DNA of 64,000 nucleotides from Bradyrhizobium jicamae. Its GTDB lineage: Bacteria > Pseudomonadota > Alphaproteobacteria > Rhizobiales > Xanthobacteraceae. The position numbers and the translations under genes were made by a program. Every line of letters starts with the position of its first letter. The first letter of the stretch is position 1. Shown here piece by piece: positions 43,213 through 50,423 of this stretch. The stretch covers positions 186,001-250,000 of the forward strand of contig NZ_JAFCJX010000008.1 of NCBI RefSeq assembly GCF_018130695.1, given 5' to 3'. A model generated the notes under the pieces. The model ran no database searches. It worked only from the letters and a program-made list of their open reading frames with translations, and was not told where the DNA came from.

Positions 43213-44277
43213 ATGCCCGTTCTGGTCGATATAGACGCCGACGACCACCACCTCCTCTCAAGAGCGCCCGGTCATGCCGCCGCATGGCAGTCACCAAGGA
43301 ACCGGAGCGAGTGTCTCGATATCGGGCTGATCAACAACATGCCCGATGCCGCCCTGATGTCCACCGAGCGCCAGCTGTTCGACCTGCTGGAGGCGGCGGC
43401 CGGAAATCTCGTCGTCAGGATGCATTTCTACACGATGGAGACGACACCGCGTTCCGACTGGGGACGCGACTACGTGCGCCGCTACTACCGCAGCACCGAC
43501 GATCTCTTGATGGGAAGCCTGGACGGAATCATCGTGACCGGCGCCGAACCGAAAGCGGCCCGCCTGCTGGAAGAGCCATATTGGACCAACCTGGCTCAGG
43601 TCATGGACTGGGCGACGGAGAACACGATCTCGGCCGTGTATTCGTGCCTGGCCGTCCATGGAGCGGTGTTGCACATGGATGGCGTCGAGCGCCACAAGCT
43701 GCCTGACAAGTGCATTGGCGTCTTCGCGCAGACCAAGGTGAACGACCATCCGCTGATGTGCGATATTCCGGCGACCATCAAGACACCGCACGCGAGGTGG
43801 AATGAGGTGAAGGAGACTGAACTCGCCGACTGCGGATATACCGTTCTCACCAAATCCGCAGCGACGGGCGTGGACTGTTTCGTCAAGCAGCAGAAGAAGA
43901 GCCTCTTCGTCCATTTCCAGGGCCACCCGGAATACGACACCCAGAGCCTGCTCGGCGAATTCAGAAGGGATATCGGGCGTTTCCTCCGCGGGGAGAACGA
44001 TGTCTGCCCGACCATACCAAGAGGCTATTTTGGCACGGCGGCCGAAGCGTTGGTGACGGACTACCGACGCCGGGCTCTCGCGGACAGATCGGCGGAGTGC
44101 TTCGCCAGCTTCCCGGCCGATCAACTGGCGAGCGGCCTACGGAACGCGTGGCATCCGGCAGCCAGGCGCATCTATCGCAACTGGCTGCTGTACATGGCGT
44201 CGCGGCGCGCAGACCGCTCAAAGCCGCTGGCGATCACCCAAGGCCGCCGAACGAGACCGGGGCAGGCGGCCGCGTAA
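43213..44277 (+). CDS. Homoserine O-acyltransferase (MetA/HTS family)-like protein
   Basis: A 354-residue protein of the homoserine transsuccinylase family, with a class I glutamine amidotransferase-like fold. IGLINNMPDAALMSTERQLFDLL lies near residue 38 (shown as family landmark), GIIVTGAEP near 100, and the catalytic Cys in VYSCLAVHGAVL near 140. His and Glu are in FQGHPEYDT near 230. Family members acylate homoserine from succinyl- or acetyl-CoA. ATG 43213 with GAAGG upstream is preferred over GTG 43192. It lies directly behind the sulfhydrylase-like gene. It is longer than Escherichia coli MetA and has a basic C-terminal tail. Confidence 0.87.
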   Translation: MPVLVDIDADDHHLLSRAPGHAAAWQSPRNRSECLDIGLINNMPDAALMSTERQLFDLLEAAAGNLVVRMHFYTMETTPRSDWGRDYVRRYYRSTDDLLMGSLDGIIVTGAEPKAARLLEEPYWTNLAQVMDWATENTISAVYSCLAVHGAVLHMDGVERHKLPDKCIGVFAQTKVNDHPLMCDIPATIKTPHARWNEVKETELADCGYTVLTKSAATGVDCFVKQQKKSLFVHFQGHPEYDTQSLLGEFRRDIGRFLRGENDVCPTIPRGYFGTAAEALVTDYRRRALADRSAECFASFPADQLASGLRNAWHPAARRIYRNWLLYMASRRADRSKPLAITQGRRTRPGQAAA

Positions 44278-44279
44278 TC

Positions 44280-45200
44280 ATGCGCCCGGGCATCCCCAAA
44301 AATCAGGAGAAAGCGCGAGGAGATGCTCCTTCCGCAAGCGGGATCCGATGCCGCGAGATCGCATCAGCTGATCTTGATGCCGTCGCCGATCTGCTGGCGC
44401 AGGGCTTTGCACGCCGCTCGCGCGACTACTGGATCAACGGGCTCCGGCGCATGTCCGCGCGCGAGGTGCCGCAAGGCTTCCCGCGCTATGGCTACATGCT
44501 CGATCATGAGGGGACGCCGGTGGGCGTTCTGCTGCTGATCTACACCTCGCGGGACGATCGTGGCGGGACCTCGATTCGCTGCAATCTCTCCAGCTGGTAT
44601 GTGGTACCTGCCTATCGCAACTACGCGCCGATGCTGACGAGCGTCGCGCAGCGCCACAAGCACGTCACCTACGTCAACATCAGTCCGGCGCACTGGACCT
44701 GGCGGATTATCGAAGCCCAGGGATTTCAAGCCTATTGCGGCGGCTTGTTCTTCTCCTTTCCGGCGCTGTCTCATCCGAAACAAGGCGTGCGCATCGAGAT
44801 CATCCGACAAGACGCCGAGGCCGTGGACGACTTGTCCGAGGTCGACGCCGCGCTGCTTGCGCGGCACGCTGCGTGTGGCTGTCTCAGCCTGGTATGTCGC
44901 GCCGCCGACGGACGCAGCATCCCCTTTGTCCTGCAGCCGATGCGCTTACGCGGGCTCAGTGTGCCGGCGATGCGGCTGATCTATTGCCACGACGTCGCCG
45001 ACTATGTCGCCTGCGCCGGCATCATCGGCCGCTTTCTGCTCCGGCGCGGCCGGATCATGGTCGCGCTCGACGCCAATGGCCGCATGAAGGATCTGGTCGG
45101 CTTCTATAGAGGACATCGGGGCCGCAAGTATTTCAAGGGACCGCAGCGTCCCCGGCTCGCCGATCTGTCGGATAGCGAACTGGTGATCTACGGACCGTAA
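44280..45200 (+). CDS. GNAT-like acyltransferase, related to the tail of the 1061-residue fusion
   Basis: A 306-residue protein. Residues about 22-160 form a GNAT-like domain (REIASADLDAVADLLAQGF, VGVLLLIYTSRD, SIRCNLSSWYVVPAYRNYAPML), without the classic R/Q-x-x-G-x-G/A acetyl-CoA loop. The second half, to IIGRFLLRRGRIMVALDANGR, is unassigned. Its SSWYV-PAYR segment and the spacing around it match the C-terminal part of the fusion protein at 53064-56249. It starts three bases after the MetA-like stop. It probably transfers an acyl group from a thioester, which suits a pathway that loads acids on carriers. Confidence 0.7.
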   Translation: MRPGIPKNQEKARGDAPSASGIRCREIASADLDAVADLLAQGFARRSRDYWINGLRRMSAREVPQGFPRYGYMLDHEGTPVGVLLLIYTSRDDRGGTSIRCNLSSWYVVPAYRNYAPMLTSVAQRHKHVTYVNISPAHWTWRIIEAQGFQAYCGGLFFSFPALSHPKQGVRIEIIRQDAEAVDDLSEVDAALLARHAACGCLSLVCRAADGRSIPFVLQPMRLRGLSVPAMRLIYCHDVADYVACAGIIGRFLLRRGRIMVALDANGRMKDLVGFYRGHRGRKYFKGPQRPRLADLSDSELVIYGP

Positions 45201-45227
45201 CTCAAGTCGTGCGCGTGGAGGGTCGTC

Positions 45228-46115
45228 ATGTTTCCCGATGTCAAATCCGTCAACTATTCGCAGACATGGACCTTCTTCAAGGGCGAGTGGCACGAGGGCA
45301 ATTTGCCGATCATGGGGCCGCGCACGCATGGGCTCTGGCTCGGATCGACCGTGTTCGATGGTGCGCGCGCCTTCGAGGGCGTGACGCCCGACCTCGACCG
45401 CCATTGCGCCCGCGTCAACCAATCCGCAGTCAATTTCGGGCTCAAGCCGATCGTCGATCTCGACACGTGGCTGGGTCTGGCGCGCGAGGGTATCAAGCGT
45501 TTCCCGCCCAATGCCGAGCTCTACATCCGTCCGATGTACTGGCCGCAGAATGGTGTGGGCGGCGGCGTGCTGTTCGATCCGGAAACCATGGACTGGTGCC
45601 TTTGCATCTATGAGGCGCCGTTACCGAAACCTGTCGGCAACGCGATCACGCTGTCGCCGTTCCGCAGGCCGACCGCCGAATGCGCGCCGGTCGATGCCAA
45701 GGCCGCCTGCCTTTACCCGAATTGTTCGCGTGCGCTGATCGAGGCCGCCGCGCGCGGTTTCCAGAACTGCCTGATGCTGGACATGCTCGGCAACGTCGCC
45801 GAGTTCGGTAACGCCAACGTGTTCATGGCGAAGGACGGTGTGGTCTACACGCCGGCGCCGAACGGCACCTTCCTGAACGGTATCACCCGGCAGCGGGTGA
45901 TCGAACTGTTGCGCGGCGACGGCGTCACCGTAGTGGAGGCCACGTTGCGGTATGCCGATTTCCTTGCCGCGGACGAGATCTTCTCGAGCGGAAATTTCGC
46001 CAAGGTTGCGCCGGTGATCCGCATCGATGACCGCCAGCTGACACCCGGGCCGTTCTATGCGCGCGCGCGGAAACTGTACTGGGATTTCGCGCACGCGGTC
46101 AGGCTTGCGGCGTGA
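45228..46115 (+). CDS. Class IV (branched-chain type) aminotransferase
   Basis: A 295-residue PLP enzyme of fold type IV. Visible are GLWLGSTVFDGARAFEG, AELYIRPMYWPQNG, the lysine region VDAKAACLYPNCSRAL, MLGNVAEFGNANVFM and NGTFLNGITRQRVIELLR, typical of branched-chain amino acid aminotransferases. It transfers an amino group between glutamate and a 2-oxo acid. GGAGGGTCGTC precedes the ATG. It is followed by an acetolactate synthase-like gene; the two could make a branched or unusual amino acid for the carrier pathway. Confidence 0.9.
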   Translation: MFPDVKSVNYSQTWTFFKGEWHEGNLPIMGPRTHGLWLGSTVFDGARAFEGVTPDLDRHCARVNQSAVNFGLKPIVDLDTWLGLAREGIKRFPPNAELYIRPMYWPQNGVGGGVLFDPETMDWCLCIYEAPLPKPVGNAITLSPFRRPTAECAPVDAKAACLYPNCSRALIEAAARGFQNCLMLDMLGNVAEFGNANVFMAKDGVVYTPAPNGTFLNGITRQRVIELLRGDGVTVVEATLRYADFLAADEIFSSGNFAKVAPVIRIDDRQLTPGPFYARARKLYWDFAHAVRLAA

Positions 46116-46148
46116 CGGGTGACGACCATCCAGGGAGGATTGTGTCGC

Positions 46149-47831
46149 ATGGCATTTCGGACTGCCGATCTGATCGTGGATGCGCTGATCGCGCACGGCG
46201 TCGACCGGGCCTTCAGTGTCCCCGGTGAAAGCTTTCTTGCGCTGCTTGACGCCCTGTACGAACGCGACGAGATCGACCTCGTGACGTGCCGCCATGAGGG
46301 CAGCGCCAGCCTTGCAGCCATTGCCGACGCCAAGCTGACCGGCCGTGCCGGCGTGGTGATGACGAGCCGCGGACCGGGCGCATGCAATGCGGCGCTTGGT
46401 CTTCACGTCGCGTCCCAGGAGGCCATCCCTCTCATCATGCTGGTTGGTCAGGTCGATACGGCCGAGCTGAACCGTGACGCGGTGCAGGAGATCGACACGA
46501 AGCAGGCGTTCGGCGGCCTCATCAAATGGTCAACCCGCATCGATTCGGCCGCGCAGGCGCCCGAGATGATGGCGCGCGCGTTTTCGGTGGCGCTTGGCGG
46601 CACGCCGGGGCCGGTTGTGATCGAACTTCCTCACGACGTGCTCGAAATGGAGGCCGCTCGGCTTTCCGCCCGGGTTCACGGCGTCGCGCGGGCCGAGCCC
46701 AGCCGAACTGCGCTGGAGCAAACGGCCGACCTGGTCGGCAAGGCGGAGCGGCCGGTCCTGCTGATCGGAGGGGAGTGCCGAACCGCGGAATTTCGCAAGG
46801 ATTTGCTGGCGCTGAGCGAGCGCTGGAATCTGCCGGTCGCAGCCACCAACAAGATGCAGGATCAGTTTCCGAACGATCACCGGCTCTGGGTCGGACAACG
46901 CGGCTTCTTCTCGTCGCCGGCCCATGTCGCGCTGTTTGATCAGGCCGATCTGATCGTCGCGGTCGGAACGCGGCTCGGCGACCTGTCCTCCCTGGGATTC
47001 CGCTTTCCGCGGCAATCGCCGGCTCCGCAGCAACTGGTTCACGTCTATCCCGATCCACATGCGATCGGGACCCACTTCCATACGGATGTTCCGATCGTCG
47101 CCTCGTCGCATCCGTTTTTGAAATGCTGGCTCGACCTGCCGGCCGTATCGCGCGAGCGCAGCGGTTGGATCGAGGCCGTGGCGAAAACCCGGGAGGCGGT
47201 GCACGCATGGCCCGAGCAGCGTATCCCCAGCGCCGACGTGCTGGGGCATGCCGTGGCGGCCATCGCGAGGTGTTTTCCGGAAGATGGCATCGTGACGACC
47301 GACTCCGGCAACTTCGCCACCTGGGTCCACCGCATATTCCGCTTGCAGCCGTCGGCCCGCATGCTCGGCTCCGCCTGCGGCGCGATGGGCAGCGGTGTCC
47401 CTTCTGCATTGAGCGCGAGCCTTCGCTATCCCGACCGTCAGGTGGTCGCGTTTTGCGGAGACGGCGGCTTTCTGATGACCGGAAACGAGCTGGCCACCGC
47501 CGTGGCGCGCCGGCTCAATATCAAGATCGTGATCTCCAACAACGAGTCGTACGGCACGATCCGCTCGTATCAGGAGAAAGCGTTCCCAAAGCGCAACTGG
47601 GGCACGGACCTGTCCAATCCCGACTTTGCGGCTCTTGCCCGGGCGTTCGGCGCGCGGGGCTATACGATCGCGGATGCAGCGCACGCGGCCCCAATCGTCG
47701 CGGAGGCGATGTCGTCGACGGGACCCGCGGTGATCGAAGTTCAATGCGATGTCCGCCAGACCGTCGATCGATCCCTCGCTGTGGCGCGGACTGATGCCTC
47801 GGATCGCGCGATCGGGGTGTCCTCTGCATAA
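46149..47831 (+). CDS. Thiamine diphosphate enzyme, acetolactate synthase large-subunit-like
   Basis: A 560-residue ThDP-dependent enzyme. The catalytic glutamate lies in TCRHEGSASLAAIAD near residue 50, TSRGPGACNA follows, the middle domain has PVVIELPHDVL, and the ThDP site runs from FCGDGGFLMTGNELATAV to VISNNESYGTI. It is not a housekeeping IlvB by context: no regulatory subunit and no ilvC lie nearby. Members decarboxylate pyruvate or other 2-oxo acids and add the unit to an acceptor. GGGAGGATTG is upstream. It pairs with the aminotransferase gene 33 bp upstream. Confidence 0.88.
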   Translation: MAFRTADLIVDALIAHGVDRAFSVPGESFLALLDALYERDEIDLVTCRHEGSASLAAIADAKLTGRAGVVMTSRGPGACNAALGLHVASQEAIPLIMLVGQVDTAELNRDAVQEIDTKQAFGGLIKWSTRIDSAAQAPEMMARAFSVALGGTPGPVVIELPHDVLEMEAARLSARVHGVARAEPSRTALEQTADLVGKAERPVLLIGGECRTAEFRKDLLALSERWNLPVAATNKMQDQFPNDHRLWVGQRGFFSSPAHVALFDQADLIVAVGTRLGDLSSLGFRFPRQSPAPQQLVHVYPDPHAIGTHFHTDVPIVASSHPFLKCWLDLPAVSRERSGWIEAVAKTREAVHAWPEQRIPSADVLGHAVAAIARCFPEDGIVTTDSGNFATWVHRIFRLQPSARMLGSACGAMGSGVPSALSASLRYPDRQVVAFCGDGGFLMTGNELATAVARRLNIKIVISNNESYGTIRSYQEKAFPKRNWGTDLSNPDFAALARAFGARGYTIADAAHAAPIVAEAMSSTGPAVIEVQCDVRQTVDRSLAVARTDASDRAIGVSSA

Positions 47832-47845
47832 CCCGGAAGGGGTAC

Positions 47846-48955
47846 GTGTGGTTCGGCGATGCGAGGCATAGGATGGGCAGGCACGTGATGGATGTTGCGA
47901 TGGGACGGGTCATTGCAGATGGGGCGCGGAACGCAAAGGCCGGATTGCTGCTGCGGCTTGCGCTGGTGGCCTTGACGGCACTGTTCACGATCGTTCAGCC
48001 TCCCGAGGCGGATGCACAGACGCAACCCGCGCCTCGTCAATTGCGACGCGAGCCACCGCAAAAGCCGCAAGTGACGATGAATGCCTGGACGGTTGGACTC
48101 GCCGGCGGTCTTCTCGAAGGGGCGCCGATCCGCCTGGCGGCTGAAATGGCCCGCGTCGTGGATGATGGCGACAAACTCCACGTTCTGCCGATCGTGACGC
48201 GCGGGCCCACGGAGAATGTGAATTCGCTGCTCTATTTGCGCGGCATCGACGTCGCGATCATCAACTCCGACTCGCTCGAGGAATACAAGAGCCAGGTGCC
48301 CGACATCCAGCAGCGCCTCGCCTATGTCCTGAACCTGTTTCCGTCAGAACTCCATGTGTTTGTCCGTCCCGAGATCCAGAGCCTGAACGATCTCGCCGGC
48401 AAGAAGGTGAACTTCAATACCTTGGGCACCGCCGCAGCCTATTCGGGACCGCTGATCTTCAGCCGTCTCGGCCTCGACGTGGAGAAGACCTTCATCCCCC
48501 ACCAGATCGCGCTCGAGCAGATGCGAAAGGGCGAGATGGCCGCAGTCGTCTTCATTACCTCGAAGCCGGTGGATGCCTTCACGCGCGGCCGTTGGGATCC
48601 GGGGTTCAAGTTCTTGCCCGTGCCCTACGATCGCAAGTTCGAGGACTATTATCTCCCCGCAACCCTCGATGCCACAGAATATCCCGGCCTGATCAAGCAG
48701 GGCGAACGCGTCATGACGATCGCGGTGCCGACTGCGCTGGTGGCCTTCAACTTCCCGGCCAAGTCCAACCGCTTTGAGCGCCTCGAGCGCTTCGTGGACT
48801 ATCTGTTTTCGCGGATCGAAAAATTGCAGCAGCCGGGCTTCGACCAGAAGTGGAGGACGATCAATCTCGCGGCCTCCGTTCCCGGCCTTACGCGCTTCCC
48901 CGCGGCGCAGGCGTGGCTCGATCGCGAGCCGCGCGCCGCGCGTCCATCGCAATGA
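47846..48955 (+). CDS. TAXI-family TRAP transporter solute-binding protein
   Basis: An exported binding protein of up to 369 residues. A hydrophobic signal at about residues 32-58 (GLLLRLALVALTALFTIVQ) is followed by WTVGLAGGLLEGAPIRLAAEMARVV, the TAXI start. VDVAIINSDSLEEYK and FNTLGTAAAYSGPLIFSRLGL are characteristic. GGAAGGGG precedes GTG 47846; ATG 47873 or 47888 would shorten the n-region. There are no TRAP membrane genes, so it is an orphan. It overlaps the next gene by four bases, which ties it to the exported proteins behind it. Confidence 0.82.
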   Translation: MWFGDARHRMGRHVMDVAMGRVIADGARNAKAGLLLRLALVALTALFTIVQPPEADAQTQPAPRQLRREPPQKPQVTMNAWTVGLAGGLLEGAPIRLAAEMARVVDDGDKLHVLPIVTRGPTENVNSLLYLRGIDVAIINSDSLEEYKSQVPDIQQRLAYVLNLFPSELHVFVRPEIQSLNDLAGKKVNFNTLGTAAAYSGPLIFSRLGLDVEKTFIPHQIALEQMRKGEMAAVVFITSKPVDAFTRGRWDPGFKFLPVPYDRKFEDYYLPATLDATEYPGLIKQGERVMTIAVPTALVAFNFPAKSNRFERLERFVDYLFSRIEKLQQPGFDQKWRTINLAASVPGLTRFPAAQAWLDREPRAARPSQ

Positions 48956-49581
48956 GACGCTTGGCGATCCCTTTGGTCGTTGGAATGGCTCTGGCGAGCG
49001 GCATCGCTTCGGCGCAGAGGGCAGAAGATCGTTCGACGGCACAGCTTCGCGATTGTTCTGCGACGGAGCGCCCCGAAGGGGTGGAATGTGCGGAGGCGGC
49101 GCCGCAGACCGCTGCACCTCGCCAGGTCGACAGGGCAAGCAACTGGATCGTCAGTTTGACGACGTCACCCGTCGACTATTCGCCGGTCGCGACCGCCACG
49201 GCATCGGCGCGTGACGGAGCAGGCGATTCCGGAATGAAACTTTCAATTCGCTGTCGTCAAGGGCGGAGCGAACTGGTCATCGCCGGGCCAGGCATTACCG
49301 GCCGCGGCGCCGATTACACGATTTCCTATCGTGTCAACGACGGCCAGACGCTGCAAATCGCGTCAGCTGTGCCGGCGTCCGGAACCGGAGTGGCATTCGG
49401 GGGGGATGTGGTCGGTCTGCTGCAGTCCCTTCCCGACAGTGGAAGCCTCGGCATTCACCTGTCATCCCGCTTGGGAGGCGCTGTGGATGCAGTGTTTCCG
49501 CTGGGTGGACTGGAAGCCGCGCGGGCGAAGATGTCCAGCGTATGCGCGTGGCCACGTCCGGCCGCGAAACCGAACGGGTGA
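48952..49581 (+). CDS. Exported protein with VasI/TagO-like domain
   Basis: A 209-residue protein with signal peptide MRRLAIPLVVGMALASGIASAQ. The mature part has NWIVSLTTSPVDYSP, then SIRCRQGRSELVIAG, a paired-strand region, and the end LGGLEAARAKMSSVCAWP. The C in IRC and in VCAW with W/L spacing resembles the VasI/TagO domain found in type VI-associated lipoproteins and in many unrelated exported proteins. There is no type VI locus here. ATGA overlap with the TAXI gene shows coupling. The assignment is by eye and moderate. Confidence 0.55.
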   Translation: MRRLAIPLVVGMALASGIASAQRAEDRSTAQLRDCSATERPEGVECAEAAPQTAAPRQVDRASNWIVSLTTSPVDYSPVATATASARDGAGDSGMKLSIRCRQGRSELVIAGPGITGRGADYTISYRVNDGQTLQIASAVPASGTGVAFGGDVVGLLQSLPDSGSLGIHLSSRLGGAVDAVFPLGGLEAARAKMSSVCAWPRPAAKPNG

Positions 49582-49618
49582 AAAGTTCGACGAATTGTGT
49601 TCGAGAGGAGAAGGCATC

Positions 49619-50221
49619 ATGAGCATGTTTCGACATATTGCGCGGGTCACCGCAGTAGGCGCCGTAACGCTGCTGTTCGCCGCGTCGTTCGCTGCGGCCG
49701 CCCAGGGCGGGCGGTACTGGGTCCCGTCGACATCGAATCCCGCTATGGACCAGCCGCGCATCGCGGCGACGGATGGCACGACGCCTAAAGCGGTCACGCA
49801 AAAGAAGGAGCGGCGTGCTCTCTCCGCGAACGCGAAGCTTGAACCCAGCGGCAAGCCGCATCGCCTGATCTTGCAGGTGAACACGAACGACCCCGCCGCG
49901 ATGAATCTCGCGCTCAACAACGCGACGAACGTTGCGCAGTACTACAAGGATCTCGGCGAGAAGGTGAAAATCGAGGTGGTCACGTTCGGGCCAGGCCTGA
50001 ATATGCTGCGCGAGGACACCTCGCCGGTGAAGTCCCGCATCGAGGAGATGGCGCTGAGCACGCCGGAAGTCTCGTTCAAGGCCTGCGGCAACACCCAGGA
50101 AAAGATGCACAAGGCCGAGAACAAGGACATCCCGATCGTTCGGCAGGCCGAGGTGGTGAAGTCGGGCGTCGTGCGCGTGATGGAACTGCAGGAGAAGGGC
50201 TGGTCCTATGTGAAACCGTGA
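49619..50221 (+). CDS. Exported DsrE-family protein
   Basis: A 200-residue protein. After the signal peptide (MSMFRHIARVTAVGAV then LLFAASFAAAAQ) and a linker, the C-terminal half is a DsrE-like fold: HRLILQVNTNDPAAMNLALNNA, VKIEVVTFGPGLNML, the conserved cysteine in VSFKACGNTQEKM, and a final VVKSGVVRVMELQEKGW. DsrE/DsrF proteins handle sulfur as persulfide; exported versions are common but unproven. AGGAGAAGGCATC is upstream. It follows the VasI-like gene by 37 bp. Given the MetY/MetA-like genes upstream a sulfur link is tempting but is inference. Confidence 0.75.
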   Translation: MSMFRHIARVTAVGAVTLLFAASFAAAAQGGRYWVPSTSNPAMDQPRIAATDGTTPKAVTQKKERRALSANAKLEPSGKPHRLILQVNTNDPAAMNLALNNATNVAQYYKDLGEKVKIEVVTFGPGLNMLREDTSPVKSRIEEMALSTPEVSFKACGNTQEKMHKAENKDIPIVRQAEVVKSGVVRVMELQEKGWSYVKP

Positions 50222-50423
50222 GCGAGATAGCCGCCGCGTAACCCGAAAGGGGGGGACGGGTCCTCCAAGAGGGTTATAGGATTTGCGTCGAGGCCGGCCG
50301 CATGATGGCGCATCCTGAACAGGATGATCGATCGCACGGGCCGTGGCGAAGCAAGGACCGGCGGCAATATCACAGACACGTTGGGCCGCGATTTTGGACA
50401 AGACGCCGTTTGCTCGGAAGACA

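Noticed and set aside
48952..49581. Part of a type VI secretion system
   Set aside because: Only one domain resembles VasI/TagO; none of the core type VI genes are in the window and the domain occurs widely elsewhere.
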